This document shows positions 1 through 5,788 of a stretch of DNA of 5,788 nt, piece after piece. The translations under genes were made by a program, and so were the position numbers. Position 1 is the first letter of the stretch, and every line of letters starts with the position of its first letter. Source of the stretch: Syntrophomonas sp. UBA5288 (lineage in GTDB: Bacteria > Bacillota > Syntrophomonadia > Syntrophomonadales > Syntrophomonadaceae). Below the pieces are notes generated by a model that worked only from the letters and a program-made list of their open reading frames with translations, had not been told where the DNA came from and made no database searches. The stretch is from positions 1-5,788 of the forward strand of contig DHSK01000054.1 of assembly GCA_002408445.1 (NCBI GenBank). The letters are read 5' to 3'.

Positions 1-1882
1 CCGGATTCGGTATCATCTGACCGTCACGCTGAATAGTCAGAACCGTCACCCCGAACTTCTTACGCAGCCCTATTGTTTCAATAGCCTGGCCGGCAGCCCG
101 GGCACCTTTATCTACCAGAATCGCACATACATCCATTCCCTCCAGATGCATCCGGTTAAGAGACTGGATGTCGACAGTTGGATGCTTTAAGTTTCTAAAC
201 ATTTCATAATCTTCCTTGCGCACCTTTTCCACATAATGCTCAATCTGATCCCGGGGTACCAGATAACGAGTCAAAACACGGGAAAAGATCTCAACCGAAG
301 TTTCGTATTCTTCGGGAATAACCTCATTTGCCCCCAGCATTTCCAGATCTTCGACGTCGGCCACAAAACGGGTTCTGACCAAAATATGCAACTCGGGATT
401 TAAACGTCGGGCAGTAGCTGTAATCCGCCTGGTCGCTGCGGCATCATGAATAGCGACCACCATCATTTTAGCGCGTTCAATCCCTGCATTGATCAGTACT
501 ACATCCTGCGTAGCATCACCGAAAAAAATAGGTTGGCCGGCTTCTTTTTCGGTTCTTACCGTATCCGTATTGATCTCCAAAATTAGATAGGAAATCCCTG
601 CTGCTCGGGCGGCTCTGGCGATATTACGCCCATTTACCCCATAACCTACGATCAGGAGGTGTTGATCTAAATCTTCATCGATAGACTCGCACTCCGCAAT
701 CTGCTCCTTTGACAGTCTGGCCGGCAAAGGCAAGGCGTTAAGCCGATGGGCAATACGGGGCGCCAGAATCATGAAAAATGGGGTTAACATCATGGTGAGT
801 ATTGAGGCAGATAAGAAACCCTGGTATAACAGGTCACTCATCAAATGATAATTCATACCGCTCTGCGCCAAAATGAAGGAGAACTCTCCGACCTGACACA
901 GGCCAAATCCTACCAGGACAGCGGTTCGCAAAGGATAGCCCAGGACTATGGCAGCAAGCATAGCAGTCAGAGCTTTGATGAAGACCAGCAAACCGGTACA
1001 AAGAAGAAGTATCTGCCAGTGGTGAACTATCACTGAAGTATCAAGCAGCATACCGATGGATACAAAGAACACGCTGGTAAAGGTATCTATGAAGGGCAGA
1101 ATATTACTCAAGGCCTGATAGCTGTATTCCGATTCTCCAATAATCAGACCGGCCAGAAAAGCTCCCAGAGCCAATGACAATCCGGCCCCGTTGGTTAGAA
1201 AGGCAACTGAGAAACAGATAGCAATAATGCTTAACAAAAAGAGTTCACGATTTTGCGTACGTGTAACCTGATAGAGGAAAGGCGGGATAACATAATTAGC
1301 CAGGATAAGCACCAATACAATGACAGCGGCCGTCTTAAGCAGGACCATGCTGACCGGCTGCCCCAGTTGCCCGGCCAGTACAGGCGTAAAGAGCATCATA
1401 GGTACCGCAACAATATCTTGAAAAACAAGAATCCCCAGGTCAATTTTGCCATGCGGAGTAGCCAGTTCGGCCCTTTCCCCCAGTTGCTTAAGTACAATCG
1501 CCGTACTGCTCAAAGATACCAGACATCCGATAAAAACAGCGCTCTGCCAGCTCATCTTCAGGCCCATAGCAATTATAGTACTTAAGAGAATACATAAAGT
1601 AACCTGAACGGCGCCACCCAGTAATACTGTTTTACGGATCTCCATCAGTTCTTTGAAGGAAAACTCCATACCAATACTGAAAAGAAGGAAAATTACCCCT
1701 ACTTCTGCAATAACTTCAACCTGGTCTACAGAGGTGACCAGGGCTAAACCATGAGGGCCGGCCAGTATACCGGTGATCAGAAAGCCAACAATGGAAGGAA
1801 TGCGTAAGCGGTTGAACAAGTACAGTACCGCAACAGCAAGAATAAAGATTATTACAATATCATTAAGCAAAGTTCCGTACAA
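1..1882 (-). CDS. Kef-type (CPA2) cation:proton antiporter with TrkA-N and TrkA-C domains; 3' end off the window
   Basis: This is an inner-membrane monovalent cation (probably K+ or Na+)/proton antiporter with cytoplasmic nucleotide-sensing domains. Reading the minus strand from 1882 gives 627 codons without a stop, running off the left edge; related proteins are often about 650 residues, so little is missing. Residues about 5-388 are a Na_H_Exchanger membrane domain with roughly 12 hydrophobic segments. It includes the Kef-type motif FQDIVAVP, with Q155 and D156 at the expected ion-site position, and ESEY at 250-253. Residues about 408-525 are TrkA-N, with a Rossmann GYGVNG (G413-G418) followed by an acidic residue in LILEIN, as expected for NAD(H) binding. 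From about 567 on is TrkA-C. The start is TTG: the frame has a TGA just upstream at 1894-1892, and AAGGAG lies at 1900-1895. The nearby ATG at 1892 is in another frame that stops after a few codons. The loop that mediates glutathione control in E. coli KefC is not conserved, so kefB/kefC naming would overstate the match. Family assignment is firm; ion specificity is unknown. Confidence 0.93.
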   Translation of the reverse strand, partial: MYGTLLNDIVIIFILAVAVLYLFNRLRIPSIVGFLITGILAGPHGLALVTSVDQVEVIAEVGVIFLLFSIGMEFSFKELMEIRKTVLLGGAVQVTLCILLSTIIAMGLKMSWQSAVFIGCLVSLSSTAIVLKQLGERAELATPHGKIDLGILVFQDIVAVPMMLFTPVLAGQLGQPVSMVLLKTAAVIVLVLILANYVIPPFLYQVTRTQNRELFLLSIIAICFSVAFLTNGAGLSLALGAFLAGLIIGESEYSYQALSNILPFIDTFTSVFFVSIGMLLDTSVIVHHWQILLLCTGLLVFIKALTAMLAAIVLGYPLRTAVLVGFGLCQVGEFSFILAQSGMNYHLMSDLLYQGFLSASILTMMLTPFFMILAPRIAHRLNALPLPARLSKEQIAECESIDEDLDQHLLIVGYGVNGRNIARAARAAGISYLILEINTDTVRTEKEAGQPIFFGDATQDVVLINAGIERAKMMVVAIHDAAATRRITATARRLNPELHILVRTRFVADVEDLEMLGANEVIPEEYETSVEIFSRVLTRYLVPRDQIEHYVEKVRKEDYEMFRNLKHPTVDIQSLNRMHLEGMDVCAILVDKGARAAGQAIETIGLRKKFGVTVLTIQRDGQMIPNP

Positions 1883-1894
1883 AAAATAACATCA

Positions 1895-1900
1895 CTCCTT
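1895..1900 (-). promoter_or_regulatory. Ribosome binding site of the antiporter gene
   Basis: AAGGAG read on the minus strand, followed by TGAT, so the run AAGGAGTGAT is nearly complementary to the 16S rRNA 3' end. It lies 12 bases before the TTG at 1882 when counted from AAGGAG, and closer when counted from the extended match. It supports the TTG start because no ATG or GTG is available in the frame. Confidence 0.75.
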
Positions 1901-1909
1901 ACATAAGAA

Positions 1910-1938
1910 TTTATACTGCCTGGTAGTAGTAATTTCAT
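1910..1938 (-). promoter_or_regulatory. Candidate sigma-A promoter for the antiporter gene
   Basis: On the minus strand a TATAAA -10 box (1915-1910, five of six consensus bases) is preceded by a 17-base spacer and ATGAAA (1938-1933, four of six for -35). A transcript would start near 1903 with a leader of only about 20 bases, just covering the ribosome binding site. The spacing is right but the -35 is weak, so this is a candidate only. Confidence 0.4.
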
Positions 1939-1963
1939 CACGGCCCGCAAAACCTGTTTATAG

Positions 1964-1969
1964 TATAAT
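1964..1969 (+). promoter_or_regulatory. Candidate -10 box for the ecsAB operon
   Basis: A perfect TATAAT lies in an AT-rich stretch 78 bases before the ecsA start codon. No good -35 is seen 16-18 bases upstream, where the sequence is GC-rich (CGGCCC), and there is no extended TG motif directly before it. If used, it may need an activator; otherwise the promoter is elsewhere. The leader to 2047 shows no convincing riboswitch or attenuator hairpin. Confidence 0.35.
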
Positions 1970-2033
1970 ATAAAAATCAACGTTTTAGAGACATAAATCC
2001 AAAAAAACAACCTAAACGCCCTCTATTACCTTT

Positions 2034-2040
2034 AAGGAGA
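2034..2040 (+). promoter_or_regulatory. Ribosome binding site of ecsA
   Basis: AAGGAGA ends seven bases before the TTG at 2048, the ideal spacing. This decides the start in favour of TTG, since there is no in-frame ATG before the ABC core. Confidence 0.85.
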
Positions 2041-2047
2041 TTATAAC

Positions 2048-2824
2048 TTGAAACAACTTCACCGTGAAAATAATGACTATACTGCCACAAATGCTAAACT
2101 AACTTCAGACAGCACTAATTACCTTTTAAAGGTGGTTGGGCTGGAAGCCGGATATAGCAAAAATAAACCTGTAATATCTGATCTTTCTCTGCAAATAATG
2201 CCTGGTGAAGTTATAGGAATAATAGGCCCTAATGGTGCAGGAAAGTCAACCACACTAAAAGCTATACTAGGTTTAATTGAACAGTTTAAGGGTGAGGTAA
2301 TTCTACCTCCCAGGCAAAGCGGCGGTTATGCCTATATACCGGAACTACCAGCTCTCTATGCCGAGCTCACTCTGTGGGAACATCTCGAAGTTACAGGTAT
2401 GGCATATGGTATGGACCATGGTGAATTTGAACAACGAGCAAACTGGCTGCTTCGGCACTTTGACATGGATCAGGCTAAATATTCATTACCAGGCGGCTTT
2501 TCCAAAGGCATGCGGCAAAAGGTAATGATAATGTGCGCTTACCTGGTACAGCCTGCCCTGTATCTGGTGGATGAACCCTTTAATGGACTGGACCCTTTTG
2601 CTATAAATGAACTGCTGGAGTGGTTTGAAAATGAGAAAGCACGGGGAGCCGGCCTTTTACTCAGCACTCATGTACTAGACATTGCGGAACGGGTTTGTGA
2701 CCGGCTGATTTTAATAAAAAATGGGCATCAGGTCGCTGAAGGCAATTTACAGCAATTACAGCAACAAGCAGGTATGAAAAATGCCGATCTTTTTACTGTA
2801 TTTACGCGTTTAATAAGAAGGTGA
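2048..2824 (+). CDS. ecsA: EcsA-like ABC transporter ATP-binding protein
   Basis: This is the cytoplasmic ATPase that should pair with the membrane protein encoded directly downstream. The 258-residue product has Walker A GPNGAGKST at 60-68, a Q-loop region YIPE at 96-99 with Glu where Gln is usual, a signature FSKGMRQK at 151-158 (a degenerate LSGGQ), Walker B LYLVDEP at 171-177, D-loop GLDP at 180-183 and the switch histidine H208 in STH. Length and motif style match EcsA, which is about 247 residues in Bacillus subtilis, where Ecs affects protein secretion, competence and RasP-dependent membrane proteolysis. The start is TTG, set by AAGGAGA at 2034-2040. It yields about 25 hydrophilic residues before the ABC core, somewhat longer than I expect for the family. 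The stop codon overlaps the ribosome binding site of the next gene, so translation is probably coupled. ABC ATPase identity is certain; the Ecs assignment rests on the pairing and on motif resemblance. Confidence 0.92.
   Translation: MKQLHRENNDYTATNAKLTSDSTNYLLKVVGLEAGYSKNKPVISDLSLQIMPGEVIGIIGPNGAGKSTTLKAILGLIEQFKGEVILPPRQSGGYAYIPELPALYAELTLWEHLEVTGMAYGMDHGEFEQRANWLLRHFDMDQAKYSLPGGFSKGMRQKVMIMCAYLVQPALYLVDEPFNGLDPFAINELLEWFENEKARGAGLLLSTHVLDIAERVCDRLILIKNGHQVAEGNLQQLQQQAGMKNADLFTVFTRLIRR
2818..2823 (+). promoter_or_regulatory. Ribosome binding site of ecsB, overlapping the ecsA stop
   Basis: AAGGTG covers the last ecsA sense codon and the first two bases of its TGA stop (2822-2824), seven bases before the TTG at 2831. 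Ribosomes finishing ecsA would land on this site, which suggests coupled translation and a fixed subunit ratio. Confidence 0.7.
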
Positions 2825-2830
2825 AAGCAT

Positions 2831-4075
2831 TTGAGTATCAGCACATGGCTGTTTAAACGCCGGTTACAAGGCCGCTGGCGGGTTGATAAGGAATTGCTAA
2901 TGCTAACCCTCGATTTTTGGGTGGCACTCTATATTGTGATTCCCGCCTTAATATTTATTGGGTGTACCTATTCTGAATGGCTGCAAGCCCTCCCCAACTG
3001 GTACCGGACTGATTTTCACGGTATGTGGGCAGCTTTAATCGCCTTGCTTGTGACCCGGGGAATTCTCAGGACCTATTTGGATAGAACTGATCTGGTGCTG
3101 ATCTATCCTCACCGGCAACAGTTCAGAAAGCTTATGGTGTATGGGCAGATTTTAAGTACTTTTTTAAAATCACTTCCTCTGTTATTGGTACTCTTTTTAG
3201 CCTATCCTTTTTTTTATCATGTCCAAAGGGTGGATATACATGCCTGGTTACTGATAGCTTTTGGAATATTGGTATTTAAAATTATTGTACTACAAATCAA
3301 CTGGCATCTTGCCCAATATTTGGGGCGCTGGTTTTTCCGGCTGTATAGCGCGGGGATGTTTGTAGTGCTATTATGGGGATGGCACCTGATTATTGAGCCT
3401 TATTTACTTGGGGACTATCCTATCATTTCACTAGTATTTGCCATAGTCCTCGCCATTACCCTGATGGCTTTTATTAATCGTAAATTCAAGATTTGCGATT
3501 GGGACGCGGTAGTAGCGGAAGAAGAAAATCAGGATATTGACAAGATGCGCCTTTTCCTGGGAACCGCTGCTCTGGTTGAAAAACAGGGCAAAAGCAGGCA
3601 GATACATGTAGGAAAAGGCCGTATGGGGATCGCTTTTCGTCCTTCCCGGGTATTTACCTATTTTTTTGTTAAGTACTTTATCCGTAAAAAACAGCTATGG
3701 CAGGATTTCGGACAGTTTTACGCATTGGCCGGGGTAGTTTTGTTACAAAATGTGCCCTTTTGGGCCAAGTCTGTTTTTATGATTGCTATACTACTGGGCA
3801 TGGGAGGAATGTTACAGCTTTATTGGAAAGAACATAGCCAGGATTTATTTTTGCGTATGCTGCCGATGCAATGGGATGATATACATCAGAGCATTAGAAT
3901 TAGCTTTTATATTATCCTCTGTCCGTTTTGCCTTCTCTTCCTCCTGGTTTTACCAGGAAAAGCAGTATGGTGGAGGAGTCTGGCTTTTTTACCAGGACTA
4001 TTTTTGATAGCCAGTCTGATGTCCAATTACCTGTCCCTCAGAGTATCGGTTCTTTTTAATTATCACGAAGGATAA
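2831..4075 (+). CDS. ecsB: EcsB-like ABC transporter membrane subunit
   Basis: This is a polytopic membrane protein of 414 residues, presumed to form the translocation path driven by the upstream ATPase. Hydrophobic segments are visible at about 29-46, 63-78 (weak), 112-128, 137-155, 171-190, 195-214, 295-331 (possibly two), 357-375 and 380-398. A long charged cytoplasmic stretch at about 215-290 contains DWDAVVAEEE and many Lys/Arg residues, resembling the central loop of EcsB proteins (408 residues in B. subtilis). The N-terminus is strongly basic, with KRR at 9-11, as is common in this family. The start is TTG, six bases after the ecsA stop and placed by AAGGTG at 2818-2823. No ecsC follows; the next gene is convergent. 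The substrate is unknown: work on relatives points to secretion or peptide export, but nothing in this sequence fixes it. The alternative is an unspecified ABC-2-like permease, but length, partner and loop favour EcsB. Confidence 0.85.
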   Translation: MSISTWLFKRRLQGRWRVDKELLMLTLDFWVALYIVIPALIFIGCTYSEWLQALPNWYRTDFHGMWAALIALLVTRGILRTYLDRTDLVLIYPHRQQFRKLMVYGQILSTFLKSLPLLLVLFLAYPFFYHVQRVDIHAWLLIAFGILVFKIIVLQINWHLAQYLGRWFFRLYSAGMFVVLLWGWHLIIEPYLLGDYPIISLVFAIVLAITLMAFINRKFKICDWDAVVAEEENQDIDKMRLFLGTAALVEKQGKSRQIHVGKGRMGIAFRPSRVFTYFFVKYFIRKKQLWQDFGQFYALAGVVLLQNVPFWAKSVFMIAILLGMGGMLQLYWKEHSQDLFLRMLPMQWDDIHQSIRISFYIILCPFCLLFLLVLPGKAVWWRSLAFLPGLFLIASLMSNYLSLRVSVLFNYHEG

Positions 4076-4096
4076 AACTCTGGTTCTCAGGCAAGC

Positions 4097-4140
4097 AAAA
4101 GGGACGGTTCTTGCACCTAAGTGAGAACCGCCCCTTTTTT
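4097..4140. terminator. Bidirectional intrinsic terminator between convergent genes
   Basis: A long hairpin lies between ecsB and the SLH gene. AAAAGGG (4097-4103) pairs with CCCTTTT (4132-4138), one A/C mismatch follows (4104/4131), then CGGTTCT (4105-4111) pairs with AGAACCG (4124-4130), and CAC/GTG closes a CTAA loop after a two-base bulge. Six Ts (4135-4140) follow on the plus strand and four As precede it, serving as a T-run on the minus strand. It starts 21 bases after the ecsB stop and ends 7 bases before the SLH-gene stop, so it fits both transcripts; the plus direction looks stronger. Its sequence resembles dispersed palindromes recalled from related genomes. Confidence 0.85.
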
Positions 4141-4147
4141 CTACCTT

Positions 4148-5761
4148 TTACTCTAGTACCCCGTCCTTTAAACCGTTCCCTAATAGATTCAGCGGTAATC
4201 TGAACTGGGGAATGCCGGCCGCATAGGGCGCTATTTCGTACTCGTCAAAATAAAGCACCAGACTGTTATTTTCGAGGTAAAAGTTATTTTCATTAATACC
4301 CTGGAAGCCCATGCCGCCATCGAAATAGTTTTCCGGCCGGGCAGCTATCCTGGCTTTAACCTGTTCATTTAAGGAAGCCCTATAGTCATAACCCGTTTTA
4401 AATAAATCATTTAACTCTAATCTTTCTCCAGTTTGGAGGTAATAATTATAAGCCCGGCGCTCGGTGGAACCGTGCGCTCCGCCGGTATAGGTGTAGTAAT
4501 CTACATAAAGGCTTAATATATTGCCATTCTCACAGTATTTCTCACATCCGCTCCATATCCCGTAAGGCCGAAAAGTATACCCACTCTGCTCAGAATTTTT
4601 CTTAGCTTCACGCGCCTCGGCTTCAAGGTCATCTTTCAGCGTATTGGCATCCTCCCTAAAGCGCTGGTTGATAGCTGACTGCACCTGCTCATTTTTAAGC
4701 CCCTCTATTTGGGGAATATTGAGTTCCACATCAACCAGATTATTTTTGCTTTTTACCGATTTTAAACTCATTTGCACCTTAGCACTATCACTCTGGGGCG
4801 ATACAACTTTAACCTTTAAATTATAGGTTTGCGCAGGCTGAACACTCTCCCAGGGTCTGGCATAATTCAGCTTGATCTCTGTGCTGCCGGTCTTAAGTGC
4901 CTTAAAGACAAAGCCTTCCTTACCCTCCTGTCCTACCAGGGTTTTATTACTACCGGCCTCGAAATTACGGCTGGTCAATGACACAACTTCTTCATCCCAG
5001 GAACCTTTATTCCACTGATAACCGGTGGAGGGATTGCTGTTCATAAACAGAATAAAGCTTTGCCCAACAGGGACCGTGTATTCCTGACCATTGGAATTCT
5101 GGTTAAGCGCTATAAGCTGGGCACAGCGATTCAAGACCCGGGCCAATTCCGCCCGCTTAATCGGCTCACCGGGCCGGAAATTACCTCCGTCGCCCTTCAT
5201 TATGCCGGTATTGCTGACGAAAACAACTGCATTGCGGTCTTCATCCGTAAGACTGCCGGTATCTGCATAAATAGGCATCATTCTTGTCATAGGCACAATG
5301 ATATTTTTGGCTGTAAATGAACGCCATATAGCACGCGCAACTTCTATCCGGGTTACCGGCTCTCCGGGTTTAAAATCAACATCATCATCCAAAATCCCAT
5401 TTATAGCACATAGCACTAGTGCCCCGGAATACCATGCTTTATCTTCTACATCCTGATAGTAGTCACTGGCCACCGGTTCTTTGATAAATCTTATTTGACC
5501 GTAATCCAGTTGGAAAGTTCGCTCCAGTACAGACACCAGTTCTGCCCGACTGACCGCAGCCTCCGGGTTAAACATTTTAAATCCCTGGGCAGTAGTTCCG
5601 ACCCCGCTCATCAGGCCCAGATTGCAGGCCGTCTCGATGTCACCCTGTGCCCAGTGCCCCTGGATATCCACAAAGTCCCCGGCAGCCGGTTCAGCTGCCG
5701 CAAAGGCGGGAGTACACAGTAATAATAATAAAACCAGAAAAAATGTCATTGCTTTTCTCAT
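4148..5761 (-). CDS. Secreted SLH-domain surface protein with chagasin-like (I42) and DUF4163/DUF3298 domains
   Basis: This 537-residue exported protein is probably held on the cell wall by its SLH repeats. Residues 1-21/23 are a signal peptide: MRK, a leucine-rich core and a likely cut after AFA or AAA. SLH repeats span about 29-86, 99-152 and 161-217, with the wall-polymer-binding motif present as SRAE (71-74), TRIE (137-140) and KRAE (202-205). Residues about 226-320 match the chagasin/I42 cysteine-protease-inhibitor fold, with NPSTGYQW at 243-250, a glycine-rich loop at 276-284 and RPWE at 302-305. Residues about 328-525 resemble DUF4163 followed by DUF3298, as in PdaC and RsiV, including YTGGAHG at 425-431; no deacetylase catalytic domain follows. 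The ATG at 5761 is chosen because AAGGAG at 5775-5770 lies eight bases before it; GTG codons at 5770 and 5767 would overlap or crowd that site. Domain calls are from visible motifs; the function as a surface inhibitor or sensor is inferred. It converges on ecsB and shares its terminator. Confidence 0.9.
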   Translation of the reverse strand: MRKAMTFFLVLLLLLCTPAFAAAEPAAGDFVDIQGHWAQGDIETACNLGLMSGVGTTAQGFKMFNPEAAVSRAELVSVLERTFQLDYGQIRFIKEPVASDYYQDVEDKAWYSGALVLCAINGILDDDVDFKPGEPVTRIEVARAIWRSFTAKNIIVPMTRMMPIYADTGSLTDEDRNAVVFVSNTGIMKGDGGNFRPGEPIKRAELARVLNRCAQLIALNQNSNGQEYTVPVGQSFILFMNSNPSTGYQWNKGSWDEEVVSLTSRNFEAGSNKTLVGQEGKEGFVFKALKTGSTEIKLNYARPWESVQPAQTYNLKVKVVSPQSDSAKVQMSLKSVKSKNNLVDVELNIPQIEGLKNEQVQSAINQRFREDANTLKDDLEAEAREAKKNSEQSGYTFRPYGIWSGCEKYCENGNILSLYVDYYTYTGGAHGSTERRAYNYYLQTGERLELNDLFKTGYDYRASLNEQVKARIAARPENYFDGGMGFQGINENNFYLENNSLVLYFDEYEIAPYAAGIPQFRLPLNLLGNGLKDGVLE

Positions 5762-5769
5762 ATTCACCA

Positions 5770-5775
5770 CTCCTT
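5770..5775 (-). promoter_or_regulatory. Ribosome binding site of the SLH protein gene
   Basis: AAGGAG on the minus strand lies eight bases before the ATG at 5761. It rules out the longer reading from the GTG at 5770, whose first base is the last base of this site. Only 13 bases beyond it are in the window, so the promoter cannot be seen. Confidence 0.85.
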
Positions 5776-5788
5776 CTATATAGTTGAG

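Noticed and set aside
845..1585. Plus-strand open frames at 845-1036 and 1253-1585
   Set aside because: Both lie opposite the antiporter gene, have low-complexity polar translations without recognisable motifs, and lack ribosome binding sites.
1883..2047. Riboswitch or small RNA in the divergent intergenic region
   Set aside because: The leaders are short and AT-rich, with no conserved hairpin set or terminator before either gene.
2328..2525. Second plus-strand frame inside ecsA
   Set aside because: It overlaps the fully supported ATPase core, including the Q-loop and signature region, and its translation resembles nothing.
3208..3215. Run of eight Ts in ecsB as a phase-variation or frameshift site
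   Set aside because: The frame is intact through it and the run simply encodes Phe-Phe in a membrane segment; nothing else suggests switching.
3783..4007. Second plus-strand frame inside ecsB
   Set aside because: It is an out-of-frame reading of the hydrophobic C-terminal half of EcsB with no independent start signal.
4644..5722. Plus-strand frames at 4644-4826, 5060-5320 and 5495-5722
   Set aside because: All are antisense to the SLH protein gene, whose domains account for the full stretch.
5711..5725. Lipoprotein reading of the SLH protein via C16 in the signal peptide
   Set aside because: The residue before the cysteine is Leu, not Gly, Ala or Ser, so there is no proper lipobox; a signal peptidase I site (AFA/AAA) follows.
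5720..5731. Four TAA units as a microsatellite
   Set aside because: It is a run of TTA leucine codons in the signal-peptide core and too short to be notable.
5762..5770. GTG start at 5770 giving a 540-residue SLH protein
   Set aside because: The GTG overlaps the AAGGAG site; the ATG at 5761 has correct spacing.

Overview
The window carries four protein genes and two short intergenic regions, and it looks like a piece of chromosome from a Gram-positive anaerobe-type Firmicute (Clostridia, in the broad Desulfotomaculum/Peptococcaceae style). The grounds are an Ecs-type ABC transporter pair, an S-layer-homology (SLH) surface protein with DUF4163/DUF3298-like domains, strong AAGGAG ribosome binding sites, TTG start codons and a moderate GC content. 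The assignment is inferred from gene content; there is no rRNA or other taxonomic marker here.

Layout: (1) From 1882 to the left edge, on the minus strand, is an almost complete CPA2/Kef-type cation:proton antiporter with a C-terminal NAD-binding TrkA-N domain and a TrkA-C domain. Its last codons lie outside the window. (2) Positions 1883-2047 form a short divergent control region with the ribosome binding sites of both flanking genes and candidate -10 boxes for each direction. (3) Positions 2048-4075, plus strand, hold a tight two-gene operon: an EcsA-like ATPase and an EcsB-like membrane subunit, with the EcsB ribosome binding site overlapping the EcsA stop codon. (4) Positions 4076-4147 hold a strong hairpin with a T-run on one side and an A-run on the other, well placed to terminate both convergent transcripts. 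(5) Positions 5761-4148, minus strand, encode a secreted 537-residue protein with a signal peptide, three SLH repeats, a chagasin-like (I42) cysteine-protease-inhibitor domain and a DUF4163/DUF3298 (PdaC/RsiV-like) region.

How they relate: all three loci belong to the cell envelope (ion homeostasis, an ABC exporter linked in bacilli to protein secretion and membrane proteolysis, and a wall-anchored protein), but only ecsA and ecsB are clearly co-transcribed. The most unusual item is the surface protein, which joins a wall anchor, a protease-inhibitor fold and a domain type that in RsiV binds lysozyme. This suggests, without proving it, a role in shielding the cell surface from hydrolases. No mobile-element gene, CRISPR array, tRNA or rRNA is visible. 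Apart from the surface protein's architecture and the repeat-like terminator hairpin, the region looks ordinary.
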